From Pseudomonas jinjuensis (lineage in GTDB: Bacteria > Pseudomonadota > Gammaproteobacteria > Pseudomonadales > Pseudomonadaceae), in contig NZ_FNIJ01000003.1 in NCBI RefSeq assembly GCF_900103845.1, positions 248,001 to 312,000 on the forward strand: a DNA stretch of 64,000 nt, given 5' to 3'. Below are positions 9,371-18,608 of the stretch, one piece after another. Position 1 is the first letter of the stretch. Every line of letters begins with the position of its first letter. The translations under genes and the position numbers were made by a program. The notes beneath the pieces were generated by a model. It saw only the letters and a list, made by a program, of their open reading frames with translations. It did not search any database and was not told where the DNA came from.

Positions 9371-9398
9371 TCTGACTGCCCTCTTTGCAGGAAAGTTC
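9371..9398 (-). promoter_or_regulatory. Sigma-22 (AlgU/RpoE)-type promoter of ersA
   Basis: The - strand -35 element GAACTT (9398-9393) and -10 element TCAGA (9375-9371) are separated by 17 bases. GAACTT with a TCTGA/TCAAA-like -10 is the AlgU consensus. Expected start of transcription is near 9365. Confidence 0.75.
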
Positions 9399-9487
9399 AG
9401 CGAGTCACGAAAAAAATTTGCGCAGGCTTCCGAAAGCCGTCGAGACCTGCGCGAGAACTCCCGTGACACAAGGCCTGCGACCGTTCG

Positions 9488-12229
9488 TCAGTGGGCCTCG
9501 TCCCAGTTCGCGCCGGTGCCGGTTTCGACCACCAGCGGCACGTCGAGCTGCGCGGCGCCGCTCATCAGCGGGACGATACCGTCCCGCACCTGGTCGATCA
9601 GGTCCTCGCGCACCTCCAGCACCAGTTCGTCGTGTACCTGCAGGATCACGCGGGCATCCAGGCCGGTTTCCTGCAGCCAGTTGTCCACGTCCACCATCGC
9701 TCGCTTCATGATGTCCGCCGCGGTGCCTTGCATCGGCGCGTTGATCGCCGTGCGTTCGGCGGCCTTGCGCATGGCCTGGTTCTTCGAGCCGATTTCCGGC
9801 AGGTACAGGCGGCGGCCGAACAGCGTCTCGACGAAGCCCTGCTCGGCGGCCTGGGCGCGGGTGCGCTCCATGTAGGCGAGCACGCCGGGATAGCGGGCGA
9901 AGTAGCGGTCGATGTAGGCCTGGGCCTCCTTGCGCTCGACGCCGATCTGCTTCGCCAGGCCGAAGGCGCTCATGCCGTAGATCAGGCCGAAGTTGATCGC
10001 CTTGGCGCGGCGCCGCTGCTCGCTGCTGACGTCCTCCAGCGCCAGCCCGAACACCTCGGCGGCGGTCGCGCGGTGCACGTCGCGGTCGTGGCGGAAGGCG
10101 TCCAGCAGGCCTTCGTCCTTGGCCAGGTGCGCCATGATGCGCAGCTCGATCTGCGAATAGTCCGCCGCCAGCAGGCGGTAGCCCTTTGGCGCGACGAACG
10201 CCTGGCGGATGCGCCGGCCTTCGGCGGTGCGGATCGGGATGTTCTGCAGGTTCGGATCGCTGGACGACAGCCGCCCGGTAGCCGCCACCGCCTGGTGATA
10301 GGAGGTGTGGATGCGCCCGGTGCGCGGGTTGATCTGCTCCGGCAGCTTGTCCGTATAGGTGCTCTTCAGCTTGCTCAGCGAGCGGTACTGCATGATCACC
10401 TTGGGCAGCTCGTAGTCCTGCTCGGCGAGATCGGCGAGCACCGACTCGGCGGTGGACGGCTGGCCCGTGGCGGTCTTGCTCAGCACCGGCAGGCCGAGCT
10501 TTTCATAAAGGATGGCGCCGAGCTGCTTGGGCGAGCCGAGATTGAATTCCTCGCCGGCCAGTTCGTAGGCCTGGCGCTGCAGGGCGACCATCTTCTCGCC
10601 CAGCTCGCGGCTCTGCTGGCCGAGCAGGTTGGCGTCGACCAGCGCGCCGTTGCGCTCGATGCGCGCCAGCACCGGCACCAGCGGCATCTCGATCTCGCGC
10701 AGGACCCTGGCCAGCGACGGGATCGCCTGCAGTTTCTGCCACAGCGTGTTGTGCAGGCGCAGGGTCACGTCGGCGTCCTCGGCGGCGTAGGGGCCGGCCT
10801 GCTCCAGGGCGATCTGGTCGAAGGTCAGCTGCTTGGCGCCCTTGCCGGCGATGTCCTCGAAGCGGATGGTGCTGTGGCCAAGGTACTTCAGCGCCAGGCT
10901 GTCCATGTCGTGGCGGGTGGCGGTGGAATCCAGCACGTAGGATTCGAGCATGGTGTCGAAGGCGATGCCCCGCATGTGGAGCGGCGTGGAAGCGTTGACC
11001 AGCACGTTCATGTCGTACTTGCCGTGCTGGGCGACCTTGGCCTTGTCCGGGTCCTCGAGGATCGGCCTGAGCGCGGCGAGCACGGCGTCGCGGTCCAGCT
11101 GCGCCGGCACGCCCATGTAGCTGTGCGCCAGCGGAACGTAGGCGGCCTCGCCCTCCTGCACGGCGAAGGACACGCCGACCAGTTGCGCCTGCTGGGCATC
11201 GATGCTGTTGGTCTCGGTGTCGAAGGCGATCAGCTCGGCGGCGCGCAGCTTCTCCAGCCAGGCGTCGAAGTCCGCCTGTTCCAGCACGGTCTGGTAGTTC
11301 GCGCCGGCCTGGATCGACGCCTCGTCCACATCGCCCGCGCCCTCCTCCTTGGCCTCGCGCAGCAGGTCGTCCAGCCAGTTCTTGAATTCCAGCTCCTTGT
11401 AGAGGGCGATCAGCGCCTCGCGCTGCGGTTCGCCGGGGTGCAGCGCGTCGATCTCCACATCCAGCACGACGTCGGTCTTGATGGTCGCCAGGCGGTAGGA
11501 GAGGAACGCCTGCTCGCGGTTTTCCTCGAGCTTGGCCGGCAGGGTCTTGGCGCCGCGGATCGGCAGCTCCGGCACCTTGTGCAGGTTCTCGTAGAGGATG
11601 TCGAGGCCGCCGCCGATGCCGGTGAGCAGGCCCAGCGCGGTCTTCTCGCCGACGCCGGGGACGCCGGGGATGTTGTCGACCTTGTCGCCCATCAGCGCGA
11701 GGAAATCGATGATCAGCTCAGGACCGACACCGAATTTCTCTTTCACGCCATCCACGTCGAGCACGCTACCGGTCATGGTGTTGACCAGCGTAATGTGCCC
11801 ATCGACCAGCTGCGCCATGTCCTTGTCGCCGGTGGAAATCACCACCGGGCGATTGGCCGCGGCGCTGCTGCGGGCCAGCGTGCCGATCACGTCGTCGGCC
11901 TCCACGCCTTCCACGCACAGCAGCGGCAGGCCCAGCGCGCGCACGCTGGCATGCAGCGGCTCTACCTGCACGCGCAGCTCGTCCGGCATCGACGGCCGAT
12001 TGGCCTTGTACTCGGCGAACAGCTCGTCGCGGAAGGTCGGCCCCTTGGCATCGAAGACCACCGCGAAGGGGCTGTCGGGGTACTGCTTGCGCAGGCTCTT
12101 GAGCATGTTCAACACCCCTTTCACCGCGCCGGTGGGCTTGCCGGTGGAAGTGGTCAGCGGCGGCAGGGCATGGAAGGCGCGGTAGAGGTACGAGGAACCG
12201 TCTACCAGGACGAGGGGCGCTAGGCTCAT
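9488..12229 (-). CDS. polA: DNA polymerase I
   Basis: 913 residues from the ATG at 12229 ([17 protein letters not shown]); the frame is open further upstream, but family members start here. Domains are the 5' nuclease (about 1-300), the 3'-5' exonuclease with an intact D-T-E-T acidic pair (about 330-500) and the polymerase (about 520-913) with motif A D-Y-S-Q-I-E-L-R and motif C Q-V-H-D-E-L-V. It functions in repair and Okazaki fragment processing. The exonuclease acidic residues are retained, so proofreading is likely active. It is divergent from the DUF2782 gene. Confidence 0.97.
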   Translation of the reverse strand: MSLAPLVLVDGSSYLYRAFHALPPLTTSTGKPTGAVKGVLNMLKSLRKQYPDSPFAVVFDAKGPTFRDELFAEYKANRPSMPDELRVQVEPLHASVRALGLPLLCVEGVEADDVIGTLARSSAAANRPVVISTGDKDMAQLVDGHITLVNTMTGSVLDVDGVKEKFGVGPELIIDFLALMGDKVDNIPGVPGVGEKTALGLLTGIGGGLDILYENLHKVPELPIRGAKTLPAKLEENREQAFLSYRLATIKTDVVLDVEIDALHPGEPQREALIALYKELEFKNWLDDLLREAKEEGAGDVDEASIQAGANYQTVLEQADFDAWLEKLRAAELIAFDTETNSIDAQQAQLVGVSFAVQEGEAAYVPLAHSYMGVPAQLDRDAVLAALRPILEDPDKAKVAQHGKYDMNVLVNASTPLHMRGIAFDTMLESYVLDSTATRHDMDSLALKYLGHSTIRFEDIAGKGAKQLTFDQIALEQAGPYAAEDADVTLRLHNTLWQKLQAIPSLARVLREIEMPLVPVLARIERNGALVDANLLGQQSRELGEKMVALQRQAYELAGEEFNLGSPKQLGAILYEKLGLPVLSKTATGQPSTAESVLADLAEQDYELPKVIMQYRSLSKLKSTYTDKLPEQINPRTGRIHTSYHQAVAATGRLSSSDPNLQNIPIRTAEGRRIRQAFVAPKGYRLLAADYSQIELRIMAHLAKDEGLLDAFRHDRDVHRATAAEVFGLALEDVSSEQRRRAKAINFGLIYGMSAFGLAKQIGVERKEAQAYIDRYFARYPGVLAYMERTRAQAAEQGFVETLFGRRLYLPEIGSKNQAMRKAAERTAINAPMQGTAADIMKRAMVDVDNWLQETGLDARVILQVHDELVLEVREDLIDQVRDGIVPLMSGAAQLDVPLVVETGTGANWDEAH

Positions 12230-12303
12230 GGGTGGAATAAACCTTTTCAGAGGACCAGGGGGTAGAATGGCCCTAGCCAATTCGACAAAGGGACAAGGTT
12301 ATC

Positions 12304-12591
12304 ATGCGCACACTGAACCGCCTGTTGCTCGCCGCTCTGCTCGGCCTTGGCGCCACCACCGTCATGGCACAGGACGAAGCGCCATCGCCCGAACCGGATG
12401 TGACCATCCGCCAGGAAGGCGACAAGACCATCCAGGAATACCGCGTGAATGGCTTCCTCTACGCCATCAAGGTCACGCCCAAGATCGGCAAGCCCTACTT
12501 CCTGGTGCGCGCGGACGGCAGCGAGGGCAACTTCATCCGCTCCGACCAGCCGGACATGCTGATTCCGCAATGGGAAATCTTCTCCTGGTAA
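12304..12591 (+). CDS. DUF2782 family small exported protein
   Basis: 95 residues with a clear signal peptide (M-R-T-L-N-R-L-L-L...V-M-A, cleavage about residue 22). The mature part carries the DUF2782 pattern: T-I-R-Q-E-G-D-K-T-I-Q-E-Y-R-V-N-G, a central Y-A-I-K-V-T-P and a C-terminal I-P-Q-W-E-I-F-S-W. The family has no assigned function. It is predicted periplasmic. It lies between polA (divergent) and thrB (47 bp downstream, same strand), the conserved Pseudomonas order, and is probably co-transcribed with thrB. Confidence 0.88.
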   Translation: MRTLNRLLLAALLGLGATTVMAQDEAPSPEPDVTIRQEGDKTIQEYRVNGFLYAIKVTPKIGKPYFLVRADGSEGNFIRSDQPDMLIPQWEIFSW

Positions 12592-12638
12592 CCCGGGGTG
12601 CCGTCGCCGGCCTCCGCAGTGCAGTCGAGGACTGAGAC

Positions 12639-13589
12639 ATGTCGGTATTCACCCCCCTCGAACGCCCGGTGCTGGAAGAATTCCTCGCCCCCTACGGGCT
12701 CGGCCGGCTGACGGACTTCCGCGGCATCGCCGAGGGATCGGAAAACAGCAACTTCTTCATCAGCCTGGAACAGGGCGAATACGTCCTGACCCTGGTCGAG
12801 CGCGGCCCGGTGCAGGACCTGCCGTTCTTCATCGCCCTGCTCGACGTGCTGCACTCTGCCGACCTGCCGGTGCCCTACGCCGTGCGCACCCGCGACGGCG
12901 AGGCGCTGCGCCAGCTGCAGGGCAAGCCGGCACTGCTGCAGCCGCGCCTGCCGGGCCGCCATGAACGGCAGCCCAACGCCCATCACTGCGCGGAAGTCGG
13001 CACCCTGCTGGCGCGCCTGCACCTGGCGACCCGCGGCGCGATCCTCGAACGCCCCAGCGATCGCGGGCTGGCCTGGATGCTCCACGAAGGCCAGGCCATC
13101 TCCTCGCACCTGCCGGAACATTCCCGCGCCCTGCTGGAAAGCGCCCTGGAAGAGATCGCCCGGCTGCTCGCCGAACAGCCGGCACTGCCGCGCGCCAACC
13201 TGCACGCCGACCTGTTCCGCGACAACGTGCTGTTCGACGGTCCGCATCTGGCCGGGCTGATCGACTTCTACAACGCCTGCTCCGGCTGGATGCTCTACGA
13301 CATCGCCATCGCGGTGAACGACTGGTGCTCGGATGCCTCCGGCGAACTCGACGGCGCCCGCACCCGCGCATTGCTCGCCGCCTACGCGGCGAAGCGGCCG
13401 TTCACCGCGCTGGAGGCGGAACTCTGGCCGTGCATGCTGCGCGTGGCTGCAGTGCGCTTCTGGCTGTCGCGGCTGATCGCGGCGGAGACGTTCTCCGGGC
13501 AGGACGTGCTGATCCACGACCCGGGCGAGTTCGAACGCTGCCTGGAGAAGCGGCAGCGGGTGGAGATGCATCTGCCGTTGGCGTTGTAG
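12639..13589 (+). CDS. thrB: Homoserine kinase (ThrB, APH-like fold)
   Basis: 316 residues. It phosphorylates homoserine on the way to threonine. This is the Pseudomonas-type enzyme of the aminoglycoside phosphotransferase fold, not the GHMP-type ThrB of enterics. Visible motifs are E-G-S-E-N-S-N-F-F near residue 29, the Brenner-like L-H-A-D-L-F-R-D-N-V-L-F and the metal-binding G-L-I-D-F-Y. The length is normal. It starts with an ATG 47 bp after the DUF2782 stop and is followed by a REP pair rather than a U-tract terminator. Confidence 0.93.
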   Translation: MSVFTPLERPVLEEFLAPYGLGRLTDFRGIAEGSENSNFFISLEQGEYVLTLVERGPVQDLPFFIALLDVLHSADLPVPYAVRTRDGEALRQLQGKPALLQPRLPGRHERQPNAHHCAEVGTLLARLHLATRGAILERPSDRGLAWMLHEGQAISSHLPEHSRALLESALEEIARLLAEQPALPRANLHADLFRDNVLFDGPHLAGLIDFYNACSGWMLYDIAIAVNDWCSDASGELDGARTRALLAAYAAKRPFTALEAELWPCMLRVAAVRFWLSRLIAAETFSGQDVLIHDPGEFERCLEKRQRVEMHLPLAL

Positions 13590-13649
13590 CGCCGGGCAGG
13601 GTGGCAATGCTTCGCGATTTCCACCATGCAGTTCAGTCCTCTGCCGAAC

Positions 13650-13743
13650 CTGTAGGAGCGAGCTTGCTCGCGATCCTCGGTCTCATCCAAGCCACGGCAT
13701 TGCCGGTAAGCACCGTTGATCGCCAGCAAGCTGGCTCCTACAC
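13650..13743. repeat. REP pair downstream of thrB
   Basis: Two oppositely oriented REP units, TGTAGGAGCGAGCTTGCTCG at 13651 and GCCAGCAAGCTGGCTCCTAC ending near 13741, sit between the convergent thrB and nrdJb. Together they can fold into a long hairpin and may act as a bidirectional end element. The rest of the 13590-13881 gap holds nothing else I can identify. Confidence 0.85.
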
Positions 13744-13881
13744 AAAGCGCGCAGGGCGGCAGTGAAGATCAGCTTCGGAGTCGACATCCCTGTCGGCACT
13801 CCTCCGCCCAGGTTCAACCCCGGCCCGGCCATCCCTGGCCGGTCGTTCGCCGGGCGAAGCATGCTTCGCAAGGACCCCGGC

Positions 13882-14568
13882 TCACCCGCACTTCGAATAG
13901 CCGCAGTTCAGGCAGGTCGCGCAGCCATCCATCTGCACCACCGCCATGCTGCTGCACTTGCCGCAGAGCTGCGCGCCGGCGGGAAAACCCTCTCCCGGCT
14001 CGGCCTTGTTGGTGCCCTGGGCGGCTTCGTAGGCGGCGCGTTTCTCCGCCAGGTAGAGGCGCTGTTCCTCGTTCACCTCCGGCCCCTGCAGCAGGCCGAT
14101 GGCGATCAGGTGACGCTCGATCACCGCGCCGATCTCGGCGACGATCGACGGCATGTACACCCCGCCGCGCTTGAGATAGCCGCCGCGCGGGTCGAACACG
14201 GCCTTCAGCTCCTCGACCACGAAGGTGCAGTCGCCGCCCTTGCGGAACACCGCCGACATGACGCGGGTGAGGGCCACTATCCACTGGAAGTGGTCCATGT
14301 TCTTCGAGTTGATGAAGATCTCGAAGGGCCGGCGCTGCTCGTACGGCGTGCCGGGGTTGAGCACCATGTCGTTGATGGTCACGTAGAGCGCGTGCTCGAA
14401 CAGCGGCGACTTGATCTTGTAGGTCGCGCCGACCAGCATCTCCGGACGCTGCAGCGTCTCGTCCATCTTCACCACGGCAGCCGCCGCGGCAGCTTCCGCG
14501 CGGGCCTTTTCCTCGGCCACGTCGACTACCTGGAAGCCCTTGATTTTCTGAGTGATCTTGACGGTCAT
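13882..14568 (-). CDS. nrdJb: Class II (B12-dependent) ribonucleotide reductase, C-terminal subunit NrdJb
   Basis: 228 residues from ATG 14568 (M-T-V-K-I-T-Q-K-I-K-G-F). It is the separate C-terminal part of the split class II reductase seen in Pseudomonas. It contains a zinc-ribbon-like end, C-G-K-C...C-A-T-C-L-N-C-G-Y-S-K-C-G, which in related reductases carries the cysteines that re-reduce the active site. It lies 17 bp downstream of nrdJa, so the two subunits are co-expressed. A longer frame upstream overlaps nrdJa out of frame and was rejected. Confidence 0.92.
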   Translation of the reverse strand: MTVKITQKIKGFQVVDVAEEKARAEAAAAAAVVKMDETLQRPEMLVGATYKIKSPLFEHALYVTINDMVLNPGTPYEQRRPFEIFINSKNMDHFQWIVALTRVMSAVFRKGGDCTFVVEELKAVFDPRGGYLKRGGVYMPSIVAEIGAVIERHLIAIGLLQGPEVNEEQRLYLAEKRAAYEAAQGTNKAEPGEGFPAGAQLCGKCSSMAVVQMDGCATCLNCGYSKCG

Positions 14569-14585
14569 CGGGTCTCTCCAACGGC

Positions 14586-16733
14586 TCAGTACTTGCCGTA
14601 ATAGCCTTCTTTCAGGGCATCGAACAGGTTGGCGGCGCTGTGAATCTCGCCGTCGTACTCGACTTCCTCGTTGCCCTTCAGCTCGACCAGGGTTCCGTCC
14701 TCCAGCTCGAAGCGGTAGATCGTGCGTTCCAGGTCCGCCTCCTTGACCAGCACGCCCTGGAAGGCCGCCGGATTGAAGCGGAAGGTGGTGCAGCCCTTGA
14801 GCCCCTGGCGCCAGGCGTACAGATAGATGTCCTTGAACTGCTCGAAGGGGTAGTCGGTGGGCACGTTGGCGGTCTTGGAGATCGACGAGTCGATCCACTT
14901 CTGCGCCGCCGCCTGGATGTCCACGTGCTCGGCCGGGGTGATGTCGTCGGCGGTGATGAAGTAGTCCGGCAACCGGTGCCGCTCGTCCTCGGCATCCGGC
15001 ACCGCATCGGCGTCCACCCGGGCGCGATAGGCCAGCAGCTCGTAGCTGTAGACCGAGATCTTCTCCTTGGTCTTGCGTCCGGCGCGGATCAGGTTGCGTG
15101 AATAGTGGTGGGCGAAGCTCGGCTCGATGCCGTTGGAGGCGTTGTTCGCCAGGCTCAGGCTGATGGTGCCGGTCGGCGCGATGGAGCTGTGGTGGGTGAA
15201 GCGCGCACCTTCCTCGGCCAGCGCCTCGACCAGCAGCGGCGCATGCTCGGCGACCCGCTGCATGTAGCGCGAGTACTTGGCGTGGAGCACCCGGCCGGGA
15301 ATCCTGTCGCCGATCTTGAAGCCATCGGCGGCCATTTCCGGACGTTTGCGGAGCATCTCGCCGGTCACTTCGTATTCCTGCGCCAGCACCGGTGCCGGCC
15401 CCTTCTCGCGGGACAGCTCCAGCGCGACCTCCCAGCCCACCAGCGCCATCTCCCGCGCCACCTCCTCGGTGAACACGCAGGCTTCCGGACTGCCGTAGCG
15501 CAGGCGCAAAAGCGTCAGCGCCGAGCCGAGACCGAGGAAGCCCATGCCGTGGCGGCGCTTGCCGAGGATTTCCTCGCGCTGCTGCGCCAGCGGCAGGCCG
15601 TTGATCTCCACCACGTTGTCGAGCATCCGGGTGAACACCCGCACCACCTCGCGGAACCGCTCCCAGTCGAAGCGCGCCTGTTCGGTGAACGGCTCGACGA
15701 CGAAGCCGGTGAGGTTGATCGAGCCGAGCAGGCAGGAGCCGTAGGGCGGTAAAGGTTGCTCACCGCAAGGGTTGGTCGCGCGGATCTCCTCGCACCACCA
15801 GTTGTTGTTCAGCTCGTTGACCCGGTCGATGAGGATGAAGCCCGGCTCGGCGTAGTCGTAGGTGGAGACCATGATCATGTCCCACAGGTGCCGCGCCTTG
15901 ACCCGGCCGTAGACCTTGCAGGCGACGCGGCCGTCCTTGCCGACCAGGTATTCGTCGTGCACCGGCCAGTCGCGCCAGATCACCTTGTCCGGATCCTTCA
16001 GGTCGACCTCGTCGCGCTCCTTCTGGTGCACCGGGAACAGCAGCGGCCAGTCGGCGTCGTCGTCCACCGCCTTGAGGAAATCGTCGGTGACCAGCAGGCT
16101 GAGGTTGAACTGGCGCAGGCGGCCGTCCTCGCGCTTGGCGCGGATGAATTCGCGCACGTCGGGGTGGCTGACGTCGAAGGTGCCCATCTGCGCGCCGCGA
16201 CGGCCACCGGCGGAGCTCACGGTGAAGCACATCTTGTCGTAGATATCCATGAACGACAGCGGCCCGCTGGTGTGCGCGCCGGCGCCGGAGACGTAGGCGC
16301 CGCGCGGGCGCAGGGTGCTGAATTCGTAGCCGATGCCGCAGCCGGCCTTGAGGGTCAGGCCGGCCTCGTGGACCTTCTGCAGGATGTCGTCCATGGAGTC
16401 GTGGATGATCCCGGAGACGGTGCAGTTGATGGTCGAGGTGGCCGGCTTGTGGCCCTGGGCGCCGGCATTCGAAATGATCCGCCCGGCCGGGATGGCGCCG
16501 TTGCGCAGCGCCCAGAGGAAGCGCTCGTACCAGTGCTCGCGTTTGGCCTTGTCGGCCTCGACATCGGCCAGCGCCCGCGCCACCCGTTTCCAGGTGCCGT
16601 CGACGCTGTCGTCGATCGGTGTGCCGTCCTTCTGCTTGAGGCGGTATTTGCTGTCCCAGATGTCCTGCGAGGCGGGCTGCAGGGCGAGGGTTCCTTGGTC
16701 TGCGCCACGAGGGCGTGCGTCGGTCTTGGCCAT
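14586..16733 (-). CDS. nrdJa: Class II (B12-dependent) ribonucleotide reductase, catalytic subunit NrdJa
   Basis: 715 residues. It reduces ribonucleotides to deoxyribonucleotides using adenosylcobalamin, so it works with or without oxygen. The conserved core includes N-A-G-A-Q-G-H-K-P-A-T-S-T-I-N-C (substrate-side Cys), the central N-P-C-G-E-Q-P-L-P-P-Y-G-S-C (catalytic Cys-Glu motif) and A-P-T-G-T-I-S near residue 530. The active-site partner cysteines are on nrdJb. The 372-bp gap upstream holds REP repeats and no B12-box-like element that I could see. Confidence 0.94.
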   Translation of the reverse strand: MAKTDARPRGADQGTLALQPASQDIWDSKYRLKQKDGTPIDDSVDGTWKRVARALADVEADKAKREHWYERFLWALRNGAIPAGRIISNAGAQGHKPATSTINCTVSGIIHDSMDDILQKVHEAGLTLKAGCGIGYEFSTLRPRGAYVSGAGAHTSGPLSFMDIYDKMCFTVSSAGGRRGAQMGTFDVSHPDVREFIRAKREDGRLRQFNLSLLVTDDFLKAVDDDADWPLLFPVHQKERDEVDLKDPDKVIWRDWPVHDEYLVGKDGRVACKVYGRVKARHLWDMIMVSTYDYAEPGFILIDRVNELNNNWWCEEIRATNPCGEQPLPPYGSCLLGSINLTGFVVEPFTEQARFDWERFREVVRVFTRMLDNVVEINGLPLAQQREEILGKRRHGMGFLGLGSALTLLRLRYGSPEACVFTEEVAREMALVGWEVALELSREKGPAPVLAQEYEVTGEMLRKRPEMAADGFKIGDRIPGRVLHAKYSRYMQRVAEHAPLLVEALAEEGARFTHHSSIAPTGTISLSLANNASNGIEPSFAHHYSRNLIRAGRKTKEKISVYSYELLAYRARVDADAVPDAEDERHRLPDYFITADDITPAEHVDIQAAAQKWIDSSISKTANVPTDYPFEQFKDIYLYAWRQGLKGCTTFRFNPAAFQGVLVKEADLERTIYRFELEDGTLVELKGNEEVEYDGEIHSAANLFDALKEGYYGKY

Positions 16734-17105
16734 CCGCGGAATAACCTCCTGTCGGTCGGGTGGGAGACGAAAAATCGCACCACCGTACGCAACATGTAGT
16801 TATCTTTCGCTGACGGACATCAACATCTTGTGCCGCCAACTATCCCTCAGACCACTGTAGAGCAATTTCCGGAATTCGCCGAACCGGGGCAAAACGTCAC
16901 CCTGTAGGAGCAACTGTCGTGGTATCTCAGTGCATTTTGTTCGCGAGCAAGGACTGGGCGTCCCCCTCGGTCCTACGAAGAGCGGGAACGTACCTGTAGG
17001 AGCGAGCTTGCTCGCGAATCCCGTGTAGGAGCGGGCCATGCCCGCGACCGGTCACGCTCAGGTGCGCTCCGACACTGGACGGGAGCAATCCGCCGTCCCC
17101 GAAAC
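16734..17105. repeat. Gap between znuA and nrdJa: promoter region plus REP cluster
   Basis: No gene. 16902-17050 contains REP units, with GTAGGAGCGAGCTTGCTCGC at about 16997 and GTAGGAGCGGGCCATGCCCG at about 17025. The 16905-16950 segment is nearly identical to 3934-3980 (GGAGCAACTGTC ... TTTTGTTCGCGAGCAAG). The nrdJa-proximal 16740-16870 is unique sequence and should hold the nrdJ promoter, but I see no confident box. Confidence 0.75.
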
Positions 17106-18041
17106 TCAGAGCTTTTCCAGACAACCGGCGAACTCGCCCGCCAGGTTCTCCAGCAGGCTCTGGTAGCCATTCGCATCCACCTTCGCCGCGTAACCCATGG
17201 CATCCAGCTCGGCCAGGCGCACCGGCAGGCCCTCGCTGAGGGTGTCGGCCAGGCGTGGGCGCAGCGGAGGTTCGCTGAAGATGCAGGCGGCACCGGACTT
17301 CTGCAGTTGCGCACGCATCGCGGCGACGTGCCGCGCGCCCGGCTGCACCTCGGCGGAGACGGCGAACACGCCGGCGTGCTTCAGCCCGTAGGCTTCCTCG
17401 AAGTAGTCGAAGGCCTCGTGGAAGACGAAGTACGGCTTGCCGGCCAGCGGCGCCAGGCGCTGCTTCAGGCGCGCGTCGAGCTGGTCCATGCGCTCGTCGA
17501 AGGCCCGGAGGTTGGCCTGGTAGCGGCTGGCGTTGGTCGGATCGGCGATGGTCAGGTCCTCGGCCATGCGCGCGGCGATCGCCTGGGCGTTGGCCGGCAG
17601 CAGCCAGAGATGCGCGTCGACGCTGCCCGAACGATGGTCATGGTCGTGTTCGTCATGATCTTCGTGGTCGTGGTCGTCCGCCTCGGTGCCGGCGAACTTG
17701 CGCAGATGCATCCCCGGCAACTCCTGCACGGCCACGGCCGGGCCCTTGCGGCCTTCGAGGACCCTGGGCAGGAAGGCCTCCATGTCCGGGCCGATCCAGT
17801 AGAACAGCTGCGCATCGCGCACCCGGCGGACGTCCGACGGCCGCAGCGCGTAGCTGTGCGGCGAGGCGCCGGGCGGCAGCAGCACGCCCGGCTTGCCGGC
17901 GCCGTCCTGGATGGCGGCGGCGATCAGTTGCAGCGGCTTGATGCTGGTCAGCAGGCTGACATCGGCGCGGGCGGGAAGAGAAAGGAACAGGGCGCAGGAC
18001 GCGAACAGCAGAAACAGTGGACGGAGGGACACGGCGGGCAC
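17106..18041 (-). CDS. znuA: Zinc ABC transporter, periplasmic zinc-binding protein ZnuA
   Basis: 311 residues with a signal peptide (cleavage about P-A-R-A/D-V, residue 26). It is a cluster A-I metal-binding protein: S-P-H-S-Y gives the first His ligand, D-A-H-L-W the second, and F-V-F-H-E-A-F the third. A His/Asp-rich loop (about 120-140, D-D-H-D-H-E-D-H-D-E-H-D-H-D-H) is typical of zinc rather than manganese binders. It captures Zn(II) for ZnuBC. It is divergent from zur-znuCB across a 60-bp control region with a Zur operator. Confidence 0.94.
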   Translation of the reverse strand: MPAVSLRPLFLLFASCALFLSLPARADVSLLTSIKPLQLIAAAIQDGAGKPGVLLPPGASPHSYALRPSDVRRVRDAQLFYWIGPDMEAFLPRVLEGRKGPAVAVQELPGMHLRKFAGTEADDHDHEDHDEHDHDHRSGSVDAHLWLLPANAQAIAARMAEDLTIADPTNASRYQANLRAFDERMDQLDARLKQRLAPLAGKPYFVFHEAFDYFEEAYGLKHAGVFAVSAEVQPGARHVAAMRAQLQKSGAACIFSEPPLRPRLADTLSEGLPVRLAELDAMGYAAKVDANGYQSLLENLAGEFAGCLEKL

Positions 18042-18061
18042 TCACGGATGAGGGAAAAAGA

Positions 18062-18074
18062 GTTATATAATAAC
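18062..18074. promoter_or_regulatory. Zur operator between znuA and zur
   Basis: GTTATATAATAAC is a near-perfect palindrome whose outer GTTAT...ATAAC arms match the Pseudomonas Zur box core. It lies midway between the divergent starts of znuA (18041) and zur (18102), so one site can repress both directions when zinc is sufficient. Confidence 0.85.
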
Positions 18075-18101
18075 GTCTCTTTGCTCGAGCGTCGTCGCCG
18101 C

Positions 18102-18608
18102 ATGTACAAGATCGCCCCCAATACCCCGCTGGCCTGCCGTCCGCACGACCACGCCAACTGCGTGGCCAGCGCGCTGGCCGAGGCCGATGCGCTGTGCGCG
18201 CGCCAGGGCGTGCGCCTGACCGAACTGCGCCGCCGCGTGCTGGAACTGGTCTGGCAGAGCCACAAGCCGCTCGGCGCCTACGACATCCTCGCCGTGCTGA
18301 GCGAGGAGGACGGCCGCCGCGCCGCGCCGCCGACGGTCTACCGCGCGCTGGACTTCCTCCTGGAAAACCACCTGGTGCACCGCATCGCCTCGCTCAACGC
18401 CTTCATCGGCTGCAACAACCCCGAGCACGCCCACGAGGGCCAGTTCCTCATCTGCCGCGCCTGCCGCACGGCGATCGAACTGGAGCAGCCGTCCATCAGC
18501 GACGCCATAGTCGCCGGCGCCGGCACGGTCGGTTTCACCGTGGAAGGCCAGACCGTGGAAGTGATCGGCCTCTGCTCCGCCTGCGCCCCCGTCAAGCCGG
18601 AGGCCTGA
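18102..18608 (+). CDS. zur: Zinc uptake regulator Zur (Fur family)
   Basis: 168 residues from ATG 18102. Fur-type winged helix (about 30-95) with [22 protein letters not shown] and an H-R-I-A-S-L-N-A-F dimerisation start. Two C-x-x-C pairs (C-R-A-C and C-S-A-C) form the structural zinc site; H/E residues around [10 protein letters not shown] suit the sensory site. With zinc bound it represses znu genes through the adjacent operator, including its own operon. Its TGA overlaps the znuC ATG (TGATG), so the two are translationally coupled. PAO1 calls this gene zur or np20. Confidence 0.94.
   Translation: MYKIAPNTPLACRPHDHANCVASALAEADALCARQGVRLTELRRRVLELVWQSHKPLGAYDILAVLSEEDGRRAAPPTVYRALDFLLENHLVHRIASLNAFIGCNNPEHAHEGQFLICRACRTAIELEQPSISDAIVAGAGTVGFTVEGQTVEVIGLCSACAPVKPEA

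Noticed and set aside
9491-12223. A 910-codon + strand frame opposite polA
   Set aside because: Shadow of polA in the antiparallel frame; low complexity and no recognisable domain.
16734-16900. Possible cobalamin riboswitch upstream of nrdJa
   Set aside because: An ACCACTG-like string is present, but it is on the wrong strand for the nrdJ leader and no other conserved B12-element parts were found.
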